Below are positions 1 to 7,864 of a stretch of 38,549 nucleotides of DNA, one piece after another. The position numbers and the translations under genes were made by a program. The notes beneath the pieces were generated by a model. The model saw nothing but the letters and a program-made list of their open reading frames with translations, did not search any database and was not told where the DNA came from. Each line of letters opens with the position of its first letter. Within the stretch, counting starts at the first letter, position 1. This DNA is from Spirochaetota bacterium (lineage in GTDB: Bacteria > Spirochaetota > Spirochaetia > Treponematales > Rectinemataceae): assembly GCA_029265615.1 (NCBI GenBank), contig JAJUIB010000022.1, positions 1 through 38,549 on the forward strand, in the 5' to 3' direction.

Positions 1-169
1 CAATTTCTGTGGGGTAGCCCTGTGCATCGCGGATGCCCGGGCTTGCAAGTCCGCCAACCCTGCGACCCGCACGTGCAAGGCGGTTCGCCACGGAAATGAC
101 CGCACTGGTCTTGCCGATGCCGCGTTCGGCGGCAAGAATGAATACAGAGGGGCTGCGCGTGTTTGGCAT
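1..169 (-). CDS. P-loop NTPase, THEP1-like, 5' part only
   Basis: This is the N-terminal 56 codons of a gene that runs off the left edge. It starts at an ATG preceded by AGGA seven bases upstream. The protein begins MPNTRSPSVFILAAERGIGK and has a Walker A loop, GIGKTS, close to the N-terminus. After a basic helix comes VGGLASPGIRDAQGYPTEI, which resembles the 'GGFxTPEIR' segment of nucleoside-triphosphatase THEP1-type proteins. That family hydrolyses NTPs in vitro and its role in the cell is unclear. Only the first domain half is visible, so Walker B cannot be checked. The gene is divergent from the diguanylate cyclase gene at 267. Confidence 0.6.
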   Translation of the reverse strand, partial: MPNTRSPSVFILAAERGIGKTSAVISVANRLARAGRRVGGLASPGIRDAQGYPTEI

Positions 170-266
170 GGCATCATCCTACGCGCGGAAGGCTTTGTGA
201 CTCAAGAGGCCGCGGCGCAGCGTCGATGATGAGAGCGGGACAATTGGCTTTGCAAAGGAGAAATGC

Positions 267-1901
267 GTGGGCGGTGGTGAACTCCTTCAGTTCGATCTAT
301 TTGTCATGCTCGCGCCCTTTGCCGCGGGAGTTTCGGCACTCGCGATCATCGTCTCCTGGGTATCACGCCGCGCGCCCGGGTTTCGCGCGCTTATAGCCTA
401 CCAAGTAGCCTGCCTCGGCTTCATCATCGTCAACACGCTCGAACTGGTCGACCCGAGCCTCGAGGGCACGCTGTTCTGGGCCAAGCTGGGCTATCTCTTT
501 GTCGGACTTGTGCCGGTCGTCTGGTACGCATTTGCACGGGAGTACGCGGGCCGCGGCGGTCCCCTCTTGCGTCAGACGCTCGCCCTCCTCCTCGTCATCC
601 CCGCGTTTAGCCTGTTTCTCGTGTTCACGAACGAGGCGCACCTCCTTGTCTGGCGCGCCTACGACATGGTGCCTGTGGGGGCGTATCTTCACATGCGCGT
701 TCGCGACTATGGCCCCTGGTTTTGGGTGTTTTCCGCCTATGGTTACGCCCTTTTTATTGGCGGAACCTGGCTAATCGTCCGGGAATTCGCGCGGGTGAAA
801 TCAGTCTTCAGGCGCCAGGCGCTCATCGTTGTCACCGGCGCCCTCGTTCCGGCCTTTACGCACGCGGTCTATATGTTCAAGCTCATCCCCGGCTTCGTGA
901 AAAATTACTCGCCGATCGCCTATGCGGTTGCGGGCGTCTGCTTCACCGTCGGCGCCTTTCGCTACAGGCTCTTCGATCTTATGCCCGTGGCGCGCAGTCT
1001 CGCCGTGGAGCGTCTTGCGGACGGCATTATCCTCGCCGACGAACGCGGACGGCTTGTCGATGCGAATCCCGCGGCCTCCGCGCTCATCGGCCTTGATCTT
1101 GGTCAACACGTGGGCGCGTCGGTGCTTGAGTTTGCACCCTTTCTTGCGCCGTTTTATCCCGAAGCGGCGCAAGGCGGTGAAAGGCGGCTCTGTGCGCGCC
1201 GTCCTGCCCTGACGGAGCTTCCGGCGCCCTTCGAAGTTTCCTGGAGATGCGGCGACCTTGCGCTGTGGCTCGAAGTTGCCGCGGCGCGGGTCGAAGGGCG
1301 GGGCTGTCGTTCCCGCGGTCTTGTCATTTCGCTCCGCGACATAACGCGGCTTCGTGCGCTTGTCGCCGAAAATGCCGCGCTCGCCCGAACCGACGCCCTC
1401 ACAGGTCTTAAAAACCGCCGCGCCTTCGAGGAACTCGCTGAACGCGAAGCGCTCCGAGCGGAGCGGCATAACGCGCCGCTCGGACTCTTGGTGGTTGACC
1501 TCGACCGTTTTAAGGCGATCAACGACGAGCGCGGCCATCTCGCAGGCGACCATGTGCTTGCCTCATTCGCCGCGGCAATGTCCGCCTCGCTCCGTGAGGC
1601 GGATGTGGTTGCTCGGCTTGGCGGCGACGAATTTGTCGCACTCCTCCCAGAGGTCGACGAGGCGGGGCTTGTCCATGCCGCGACCCGCATCGTCGCGGCG
1701 GCGCGGGCACTCACGCTCAAGTTCGACGGAGCTCCGCTTCCCTGTACGGTGAGCGTCGGCGCGGCCCTTATGTCGTTTGATCGCGGCGGAAACGACACGC
1801 GCGCGCTCATCGAGGTATTGTTCGCGCGCGCCGACGCTGCGCTCTACGAGGCCAAGCGCTCAGGCGGCGACACGTACAGTATCGCTCCGCAACCTGCGTA
1901 A
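267..1901 (+). CDS. 7TM-PAS-GGDEF diguanylate cyclase
   Basis: This is a membrane-bound enzyme expected to make cyclic di-GMP from two GTP. Residues 1-240 form about seven hydrophobic helices resembling the 7TM sensor region found in front of some histidine kinases. Residues 245-365 look like a PAS domain (GIILADERGRLVDANPAA). Residues 375-540 are a GGDEF domain with an intact GGDEF at 452-456. An RxxD inhibitory site (READ, 443-446) lies exactly five residues before it, so the enzyme should be active and product-inhibited. The GTG start is chosen because AAAGGAG lies six bases upstream; the ATG four bases earlier is too close to that site. The gene ends ten bases from the convergent YihY-cNMP gene with no obvious terminator between. 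The ligand of the 7TM part is unknown. Confidence 0.9.
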   Translation: MGGGELLQFDLFVMLAPFAAGVSALAIIVSWVSRRAPGFRALIAYQVACLGFIIVNTLELVDPSLEGTLFWAKLGYLFVGLVPVVWYAFAREYAGRGGPLLRQTLALLLVIPAFSLFLVFTNEAHLLVWRAYDMVPVGAYLHMRVRDYGPWFWVFSAYGYALFIGGTWLIVREFARVKSVFRRQALIVVTGALVPAFTHAVYMFKLIPGFVKNYSPIAYAVAGVCFTVGAFRYRLFDLMPVARSLAVERLADGIILADERGRLVDANPAASALIGLDLGQHVGASVLEFAPFLAPFYPEAAQGGERRLCARRPALTELPAPFEVSWRCGDLALWLEVAAARVEGRGCRSRGLVISLRDITRLRALVAENAALARTDALTGLKNRRAFEELAEREALRAERHNAPLGLLVVDLDRFKAINDERGHLAGDHVLASFAAAMSASLREADVVARLGGDEFVALLPEVDEAGLVHAATRIVAAARALTLKFDGAPLPCTVSVGAALMSFDRGGNDTRALIEVLFARADAALYEAKRSGGDTYSIAPQPA

Positions 1902-1911
1902 CGCGACACGC

Positions 1912-3240
1912 TCAAGGCCCGTTCTTTTTCTGCCCGCCGAGCGCTGCGTTTGCGGCCTTGAGGCGCGCGGAGAGGCTGTCGATGAGCCGCCGCGCGGCCT
2001 CGGCGTCGGAACGGATAAAGAGGCCGAAGATCTCAGGCGGGAGGACGAGGAGGGTGGCCGCGCTCTCTGCGCGGACGGTGGCGGTGCGCGGTTCGTCAAG
2101 AAAGGCCGCCATTTCGCCAAAGAGTTCGCCTGCGCCGAGCAGGGCAAGCCGGCCGCTACCTTCTGCTTCCGCGGCGTAGACGCCGACTTCGCCTTCGTAG
2201 ACGAAGTAGACCTCGCGTCCGGTGCTTCCCGCGCTGAAGACGAGGTCGCCCGCCTCGTACTGCCGTGCATAGCTCGCGATAAGACGCTCGGGCGCCATGA
2301 ACAGTGCCCGCTCGAGCCTGCCCGTGCGTGCCGCTCGCGCTACCCGGTAGAAGCGGCCGAAGAGGAGCGCATCGAAGTGCTCGGCGACAAAACAGTACTC
2401 GGCGCCATAAAAGTAGAGCGTGAAAAAGGCGTATACCTTGACGAGGAGCACGATGAGACCGCCAAACACGCCATAGAGGAGTTCATAGCGTGCGCCGTTG
2501 GTGAAAAGGTCCATGAGGCTCGCTATGAGGGCGAAAAGCGCGATGACAAGGGCTGCCGTGGTCGCGGCAGTCTTTCGCCTGGGGCGTTCGGCGGGAATAA
2601 GGCGGTAGGTGAGGTAGACAAACAGGTAGAGCGCGAGGGCTGGCGCCGTGCCGACAAGCGTCCGCGTCCAGCCGAGTGACGCGGAGGCGGGGTCTGTCCC
2701 CGTCCTGTCAAGGATAAGGAGGCGGACGACCTGTCCCGTTGCAAGAACCGCGACGATAACGACAAGCGACGCAAGCTCGACGGCAAAAGTAAGGAGGTTT
2801 TCTTTGACCGCGGCGTTGCGCCCCGTGGCGGCGTGGATGAGCCTGAGCGCCCGTTGGATGGTGACGATGAAGAGCCGCGCCGCCCAGACGAGGGAGACCA
2901 CGCCGATCGTGAGTGCAAGTGCGCCAAGCCCGGCGGTAAAGAATCCCTCTCCGCTACGGGCGGAAGCAAGCGGGCCGAGAAAGCCCCGCGTCGCCGCTTC
3001 GATCTCGGCGACCGCGCGCGGTAGCCGCCGCAGGATTGCGCGCGCGAGGCCGAGAACGAGCATCACGGCTGGCGTCGCCGACAAGAGAAAGGCGTAGGCT
3101 CCCGCCGCGGCATGGTTCGCCATCTCGTGTTCGGCAAAACGCTCCGCGGTGAAGAGTAGGCGCTGAGCTCCCGCTTTGAAAAGCGGCGTGCGTTCCGCAT
3201 GCGTGTTCATGGAGCAAACAGTGCCGCGCATGAAGCGCAC
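1912..3240 (-). CDS. YihY/BrkB-family membrane protein fused to a cNMP-binding domain
   Basis: This 442-aa inner-membrane protein has two parts. Residues about 30-300 carry six hydrophobic segments of the YihY/BrkB family, whose function is not settled; it is not the RNase BN once proposed. Residues about 315-430 form a cyclic-nucleotide-binding fold with the phosphate-binding cassette well kept: FGEMAAFLDEPRTATV has the Gly-Glu pair and the Arg that usually hold the cyclic phosphate. This suggests a membrane activity gated by a cyclic nucleotide. No convincing ribosome site decides between the GTG at 3240 and the ATGs at 3231 and 3210. It lies 32 bp behind the 150-aa gene of the nqr cluster and may be co-transcribed. 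A GGGGACAGACCCC repeat (2689-2701) is read through as RTGTDP in a loop between membrane segments. Confidence 0.85.
   Translation of the reverse strand: MRFMRGTVCSMNTHAERTPLFKAGAQRLLFTAERFAEHEMANHAAAGAYAFLLSATPAVMLVLGLARAILRRLPRAVAEIEAATRGFLGPLASARSGEGFFTAGLGALALTIGVVSLVWAARLFIVTIQRALRLIHAATGRNAAVKENLLTFAVELASLVVIVAVLATGQVVRLLILDRTGTDPASASLGWTRTLVGTAPALALYLFVYLTYRLIPAERPRRKTAATTAALVIALFALIASLMDLFTNGARYELLYGVFGGLIVLLVKVYAFFTLYFYGAEYCFVAEHFDALLFGRFYRVARAARTGRLERALFMAPERLIASYARQYEAGDLVFSAGSTGREVYFVYEGEVGVYAAEAEGSGRLALLGAGELFGEMAAFLDEPRTATVRAESAATLLVLPPEIFGLFIRSDAEAARRLIDSLSARLKAANAALGGQKKNGP
2689..2701 (-). repeat. GGGGACAGACC-type dispersed repeat, intragenic
   Basis: GGGGTCTGTCCCC on the plus strand is a copy of the dispersed element described at the transposase gene (12956-13477). 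It lies inside the YihY-cNMP coding region and is translated as T-G-T-D-P. Confidence 0.7.
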
Positions 3241-3272
3241 GCGGCAAGTGGCCCCCTGCGCGGATCCTCCAT

Positions 3273-3725
3273 TTAAAGCCCGAGCACGCGCTTTATCGCA
3301 TGAGGCTCGAGGCGGAAGCCCGATCCCCTGCCTTGAAGGAAATGGTGTTCCTTAAGAAGGTGGATCGAGAGATCCGAGTAGACGAGCGCCTCGCCCGAAT
3401 CGACGCGACGCACCCAGATCGAGTTTTTGTGGTGAATGCCATCGCCATAGGGGCAGGGGAGTCGTCCGCGCGCATCCCCTGTCTGCACAAGCCACTTTCC
3501 ATCCACGGTGACGGGCTCGCCGAGCCCTCCTTCGCCTGCGTCGCGAAGGCGTTCGAGCTCTGCAGCGACGATCTCGAAGACAAGGCCAAGGCGGCGGAAC
3601 TCCCCCTCGTCGGCCTCGACGATCTCTGCGACAGGCCGCGGGTCGTCGCCGAGAAACCCTTGAGCGGTGATCGCTCCCGTCCTCATGCGCGCCTCTGCCT
3701 CTTTGTGCTGTATTGTGTCCTTCAT
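3273..3725 (-). CDS. Unknown 150-aa protein, last gene of the nqr cluster
   Basis: I do not recognise this protein. It is soluble, with no signal peptide or membrane segment. The middle is acidic (VEADEGEFRRLGLVFEIVAA). The C-terminal half has several aromatic and His residues (CPYGDGIHHKNSIWVRR, LLKEHHFLQG) that suggest a compact folded domain. The ATG start follows AAGGGG by eight bases, and that ribosome site overlaps the nqrF stop codon, so translation is probably coupled to nqrF. Its place in the operon suggests a role connected with the Na+ pump, such as assembly or regulation, but nothing in the sequence proves it. Confidence 0.7.
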   Translation of the reverse strand: MKDTIQHKEAEARMRTGAITAQGFLGDDPRPVAEIVEADEGEFRRLGLVFEIVAAELERLRDAGEGGLGEPVTVDGKWLVQTGDARGRLPCPYGDGIHHKNSIWVRRVDSGEALVYSDLSIHLLKEHHFLQGRGSGFRLEPHAIKRVLGL

Positions 3726-3737
3726 GTCAGGGCCCCC

Positions 3738-4856
3738 TTAGGCGAATTTGTCGTAATAAATATTATCTTCGCCAATGCCGTTCTTCTGCATCACCGCGAC
3801 GCAGGCGTTGATCATGCCCGGCGAGCCGCAGAGATAGCCTTCGAAGCCCCTGTGCGGATCGATCCGCTCCCGGATGTAGCGGTCGAGGACATCGGTGATG
3901 AGGCCGGTTTCGCCCTGCCAGCCTTCATCGGGGCGCGGCTCGGAGAGGGCCGGCACGAAATGGAAGCGCGGCCAGGATGCGGAAAGCTCACGCAGTTCCT
4001 CAAGATAAAACATGTCCTTCGTCGTCCGCGCGCCGAAAAAGTACCAGATTTCCTTTTCGGGGTAGGCTCCCGTTTCCTGCATGTGGTAGAGGATGCTCTT
4101 AAAGGGCGCCATCCCCGAGCCGCCCGCGACGCAGAGCATGGTGGCGGGGGTGTCGCGGACGCCGAAGTCGCCGAAGGGGCCGACGAGTTCGGCGGAGTCG
4201 CCCTCCTTGAGGTGCTTGTGGACGTAGGTGGTCGCGATGCCACCCGGAACGAGTCGTATGAGCAGTTCGACGTGGTGCGGGTCAGACGGCCGCGACGACA
4301 TGGAATAGGCGCGTTGCACGCTCTCAGGCACCTTGTCGTAGGGCGGCACGACGAGCTGGATGTACTGACCTGGATCGAACTCGATACCCTGTCCCTCGAG
4401 CGCAAACAGCACTTCCTTGATGTCGTAGGTGAGGTCGCGGATCCTCTCGACTCGTGCGGCGAATTTGCGCACGCGGAAGAGCTCTTCTGGAAGTTCGATG
4501 TCGAGATTCTTTTTGACCTTGACCTGGCAGGCGAGGCGCACGTTCCGCGCCATCTCCTCGGGGGAGAGGTACGGCGTCTCCGTGGGAAGGTGGGGGCCGA
4601 CGTCGCTGAGCACCTTACACTTGCAGGCCCCGCAGGAGCCGCGTCCGCCGCAGGCGGAGGGCACGAAGATGCCCTCCGCGGCAAGCGTGCTAAGGAGCGG
4701 CGAGCCGCCTTTCACGGAAAGCTCCATTTTCCCGCCGTTGATGCGGATTGTGAGGACGCCGTAGTTGTTGAGGACGCGATCGAGGCCGGCTATGACGAGG
4801 GCGAGGGCCGCCGCGATACCCGCAACGGCAAGCGGTCCGACGAGTATGGCGCTCAT
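3738..4856 (-). CDS. nqrF: Na+-translocating NADH:quinone reductase subunit F
   Basis: This 372-aa protein is the NADH-oxidising entry subunit of NQR. It passes electrons from NADH through FAD and a [2Fe-2S] cluster to the membrane subunits. Domains in order: one N-terminal membrane anchor (about residues 3-25); a ferredoxin domain with cluster ligands C69, C75, C78 and C110; an FAD domain with RAYS at 182-185; and an NAD-binding domain with GGSGMAP at 245-251 and a later CGSPGM. Length is slightly short of the usual ~407 aa but complete. The start at MSAILVG is preferred over an ATG eight codons upstream because GAGGGGG lies five bases before it and the nqrE stop is ten bases away. The presence of NqrF rather than RnfB/RnfC makes this an NQR-type complex. 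Confidence 0.95.
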   Translation of the reverse strand: MSAILVGPLAVAGIAAALALVIAGLDRVLNNYGVLTIRINGGKMELSVKGGSPLLSTLAAEGIFVPSACGGRGSCGACKCKVLSDVGPHLPTETPYLSPEEMARNVRLACQVKVKKNLDIELPEELFRVRKFAARVERIRDLTYDIKEVLFALEGQGIEFDPGQYIQLVVPPYDKVPESVQRAYSMSSRPSDPHHVELLIRLVPGGIATTYVHKHLKEGDSAELVGPFGDFGVRDTPATMLCVAGGSGMAPFKSILYHMQETGAYPEKEIWYFFGARTTKDMFYLEELRELSASWPRFHFVPALSEPRPDEGWQGETGLITDVLDRYIRERIDPHRGFEGYLCGSPGMINACVAVMQKNGIGEDNIYYDKFA

Positions 4857-4866
4857 CTTTGCCCCC

Positions 4867-5466
4867 TCACTGGACGGCAATCATGCCGCTGAAACCGATG
4901 AACGCCATGGCCATGAAGCCGATGGTGATGAGCGTGATGCCGGTGCCCTTGAGCCCCGCGGGAACCGGATTGTTCTCGATGCGCTTTCTGATCGCGGCGA
5001 GGAGCATTATGGCGAGCCACCATCCCGCTCCCGAACCGAAGCCGAACGCCACCGACTGAATGAGGCTGTACTTTCTGATCTGCATAAAGAGCACCGCGCC
5101 GAGCACGGCGCAGTTCACCGTGATGAGCGGCAGGAAGATGCCGAGCGACAGGTAGAGCGAGGGCGAAAAACGATCGATCACCATTTCGAGCACCTGCACC
5201 ACCGCGGCGATCACGATGATAAAAATGACGAAGGAGAGGTACTCGATGCGGAGCGGAATGATCACGAGATAGAGGACGGCCCACGAGATCGCCGCGCAGA
5301 GGCCGATGACGAGCGTCACCGCGAGCCCAAGACCGAATGAGCTTTTCCAGTCCTTGGAGATCGCGATGAAGGAGCAGGTGCCGAGGAAGTTCGAAAGGAG
5401 AATATTGCTCGTGAGGATCGATGCGAAGAAGAGGACGAGCGGGTTGATGAGCGGAGATTCGGGCAT
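4867..5466 (-). CDS. nqrE: NQR subunit E, integral membrane
   Basis: This 199-aa protein has six membrane segments. It pairs with NqrD in the membrane core of the Na+ pump. C31 (LGTCSF) and C119 (TVNCAV) are the conserved cysteines that, with the two in NqrD, hold the intramembrane iron centre in the family. AAGGAGG lies six to seven bases before the ATG. It sits between nqrD (16 bp upstream) and nqrF (10 bp downstream), consistent with one operon. The sequence fits NqrE better than RnfA given the neighbouring nqrF and nqrD, though the families are homologous. Confidence 0.93.
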   Translation of the reverse strand: MPESPLINPLVLFFASILTSNILLSNFLGTCSFIAISKDWKSSFGLGLAVTLVIGLCAAISWAVLYLVIIPLRIEYLSFVIFIIVIAAVVQVLEMVIDRFSPSLYLSLGIFLPLITVNCAVLGAVLFMQIRKYSLIQSVAFGFGSGAGWWLAIMLLAAIRKRIENNPVPAGLKGTGITLITIGFMAMAFIGFSGMIAVQ

Positions 5467-5482
5467 AGTGCTCCTCCTTAGA

Positions 5483-6118
5483 TTACCGCGAACGGACGGC
5501 GCCTGCCGCTTTGCGCCGTGCCTCGGCGCGCGCGGTGTACGATTTCGCTCCCCAGAGCGCGAGCGCGACGAGGAAGAAGGCGCTTGGCGCCATGATCATG
5601 ATCGTCCAAGGCGTGAACCACGCGCCCGCGATCCGCATGCCGAAAATGGAGCCGAATCCTAAAAACTCGCGGATGACCGCGATTGCTGTAAGGACAATTC
5701 CGTAGCCGAGGCCGTTCGCTACACCGTCGACGAGCGAGGCAATAGGCGGGTTTGCCGCGGCGAAGGCCTCTGCGCGCCCCATGAGGATACAGTTGGTGAT
5801 GATGAGGCCGACATAGGGCCCAAGTTGCTTCGACACCGCGGGGAGGTAGGCTCTGAGCACAATGTCGACGAGGATCACATAGAACGAGAGGACGAGCACC
5901 TGGATGATCATGCGAACTTTCCGGGGGATGAGATCCTTAATCGCGGAGAGCGTGAGGCTCCCGAGCCCCGTCGCGAACGTGACGCCGGCCGCCATGATGA
6001 GGGTGTTCTTCACGTTGTTCGTCACCGCAAGGGTGGAGCAGATGCCAAGCACCTGGACAAAAATCGGATTGTTTGACCAAATCCCGTCTTTGAGTATCTT
6101 TCCGTAGTTGCTTTTCAC
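5483..6118 (-). CDS. nqrD: NQR subunit D, integral membrane
   Basis: This 211-aa protein has six membrane segments and is the partner of NqrE. The conserved cysteines are C27 (LGICSTLAVTNN) and C110 (IITNCILMGRAEAF). The second segment is almost the NqrD family signature. The start is a GTG whose last two bases with the next A form the nqrC stop (GTGA overlap), with GGGAGG six bases upstream. A longer open frame extends upstream but runs through nqrC and is not real. The C-terminal tail is basic (ARAEARRKAAGAVRSR). It sits in the usual C-D-E-F order. Confidence 0.93.
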   Translation of the reverse strand: MKSNYGKILKDGIWSNNPIFVQVLGICSTLAVTNNVKNTLIMAAGVTFATGLGSLTLSAIKDLIPRKVRMIIQVLVLSFYVILVDIVLRAYLPAVSKQLGPYVGLIITNCILMGRAEAFAAANPPIASLVDGVANGLGYGIVLTAIAVIREFLGFGSIFGMRIAGAWFTPWTIMIMAPSAFFLVALALWGAKSYTARAEARRKAAGAVRSR

Positions 6119-6714
6119 CTGGCGCCTCCCGATCTTAAGTCGGCTATCGCGGCGTTTACGATCGCCTCGACAAAGTCGCTCGTGCGGCTTGCGCCGGTCA
6201 CCGCGTCGACCCGGCTGTTTTCGCGATCGGCGTCTCCCGAGCCGCTTCCCTCTTGGTTGATCGATATACCCGCGGGGCCGATGCGCTCGCCGCGGAACTG
6301 ATCCTTGAACCACGCCTCCTCGATGCGGCCACCGAGGCCCGGGGTCTCTTGCTGTTCGAGTATCTCGACGCCGCGGAGCCGCTCTGCGCCGTCGTCGGCG
6401 GCGACGATCAGGGTGATCGATCCCCACAGCCCCGCGCCGGTCTTGCGCAGTGCGCGGTAGGCGGCTCCATCGACCGTCGCCGACCAGCCGCCATCAGGCA
6501 GTTCACGCACGAGCGCGGCGTAGCGCCGCGCCGCATCTTCCGGGTTTTCATAGGCGATGCCGAAGGCGCGGAGCACGGCAGACTCTGCGGCAAAACGCCG
6601 GTTCGCGTCGACGCGGGGCCGCGTTGCTTCGTTCGCGAGGGCAAGTGGAAGGACAAAGAGTGCGCATGCTGCAAAGGTGAAGCACACGACGTATGCAATC
6701 GAGTCTTTCTTCAT
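6115..6714 (-). CDS. nqrC: NQR subunit C, FMN-carrying
   Basis: This 199-aa protein has one N-terminal membrane segment (residues 7-28) and an outward-facing FMN-binding domain. In this family FMN is joined covalently through a phosphoester to a hydroxyl residue in a Dxx[ST]GA[ST] motif. Here that motif is D170-A-V-T-G-A-S176, so the acceptor may be Ser rather than the usual Thr. The ETPGLGG segment (123-129) is also typical. The length is closer to RnfG than to long NqrC proteins (~255 aa). AAGGAGG lies six bases before the ATG. It overlaps nqrB by four bases (ATGA) and nqrD by four (GTGA). Confidence 0.9.
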   Translation of the reverse strand: MKKDSIAYVVCFTFAACALFVLPLALANEATRPRVDANRRFAAESAVLRAFGIAYENPEDAARRYAALVRELPDGGWSATVDGAAYRALRKTGAGLWGSITLIVAADDGAERLRGVEILEQQETPGLGGRIEEAWFKDQFRGERIGPAGISINQEGSGSGDADRENSRVDAVTGASRTSDFVEAIVNAAIADLRSGGAR

Positions 6715-7652
6715 CGCGTCCCTCCTTGCGCGGTGCCCACCGCGCTTCGGGCCTCGCGACGCTCCTTGGCTCGAGATGCCACCTCGTCGAAGAGGCTTGC
6801 GAAGCTGTTGCCGAGGAGCACCGCGAAACTCGTTCCCTCCGGGAAGGCCGAGAATGTTCTGATGGCAACCACCGCAAGGCCGATCAGGGCGCCATAGACG
6901 GTCTGAGCGCCCTTTTTCTTCGGGGCGGAAACCGGGTCAGTCGCCATAAAGACAGTCACGAAGAGGAACGAGCCCGCCAAAAGGCTTTGCATGGGGAGCG
7001 CACCGCGCACGCCGCCGAAATACAGCGCCGCGTTGAGCGATGCCGCCGCGACTGCCGAGGCGAGCATGATCCTCCAGCTTGCGCTCTTGGTGATGACGAG
7101 GTAGATCGCCGCGACGATGATGAGTAACGTCATGCCCTCGCCGACTGCGCCTGAGCGGTTCCCCACGAGGAGGTCGAGAAGCGGCACGGCGCTGCCTGCG
7201 CGCATCGTCGAAAGCGGAGTCGCGTGGACCACTGCATCGACGGCGTCAAGGCCGAACCCACCTGGCGCACGGTAGCTTCTATTGAGCACGGTCGCGAAGC
7301 TTAAGTAGACGAAGAGGCGTCCCGCGATTGCGGGATTGAAGACGTTGCGTCCAAAACCGCCGTACACGCCCTTGGCCATCATAACCGCGAACACAATGCC
7401 GATAGCCGCCATCCAGAGCGGTGTCGCGGGCGGCAGGGCAAGCGAAAACAACGCGCAGGTGACGAGTACCGCCTCGCTTGCCTTGCCTGAGCGTTTTCGC
7501 TCGATAACCCACTCGGCGAGGATGCCGAGCACGAAGCTGACTGCGCCGAGTGCGAGTGCGCGTGGCCCGTAAAGCCACGCCGAATGGAGGCCGATCGGCG
7601 CGAGCGCGACGAGCACTCGCCGCATGAGCGGCTGCTTTTGGAACTTGATCAC
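6711..7652 (-). CDS. nqrB: NQR subunit B / RnfD-family membrane protein
   Basis: This 313-aa polytopic membrane protein is the first gene of the nqr operon. It carries the family signature GGFGRNVFNPAIAGR (98-112) and a flavinylation site D139-A-V-V-H-A-T145, where T145 is the expected FMN acceptor. The usual Ser/Thr-Gly before Ala-Thr is replaced by Val-His. The GTG start is chosen because AAGGAG lies eight bases upstream; the open frame continues 37 codons further but through the promoter. The usual NqrB has about 100 more N-terminal residues, so size and the ATPL form of the site resemble RnfD. No nqrA gene lies upstream: the next gene is divergent. Confidence 0.9.
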   Translation of the reverse strand: MIKFQKQPLMRRVLVALAPIGLHSAWLYGPRALALGAVSFVLGILAEWVIERKRSGKASEAVLVTCALFSLALPPATPLWMAAIGIVFAVMMAKGVYGGFGRNVFNPAIAGRLFVYLSFATVLNRSYRAPGGFGLDAVDAVVHATPLSTMRAGSAVPLLDLLVGNRSGAVGEGMTLLIIVAAIYLVITKSASWRIMLASAVAAASLNAALYFGGVRGALPMQSLLAGSFLFVTVFMATDPVSAPKKKGAQTVYGALIGLAVVAIRTFSAFPEGTSFAVLLGNSFASLFDEVASRAKERREARSAVGTAQGGTR

Positions 7653-7715
7653 GGAACGACTCCTTGAGGTCGCTTTAATCCTGGCGCCGTTTGGCGCGGC
7701 GCCTGCCCGTTTTCG

Positions 7716-7743
7716 AGTATAGCCGTCCCAGAACTGCGCGCAA
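7716..7743 (-). promoter_or_regulatory. Sigma70-type promoter of the nqr operon
   Basis: On the minus strand TTGCGC (7743-7738) and TATACT (7721-7716) are separated by 16 bp. This would start transcription about 55-60 bases upstream of the nqrB GTG. The sequence around the -10, CGGCTATACTCG, recurs upstream of the gene at 9412. Confidence 0.55.
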
Positions 7744-7864
7744 GGCAAAATAACCTCATTCATTGCGCGCTAGCCACGGCACCTTGAGCATAATTCGCTT
7801 GCGTTCGCGCGTATGCGTTATACAATTGAAGGAAATACGTCGATTACGAAAGGGGGAGCGTGGG

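Noticed and set aside
801-1553. Long antisense open frames across the GGDEF and other genes
   Set aside because: High-GC shadow frames with no ribosome sites, overlapping genes with clear domain matches.
5483-6427. 314-aa form of NqrD
   Set aside because: The first 103 codons lie inside nqrC in another frame. The GTG overlapping the nqrC stop has a ribosome site and gives the family length.
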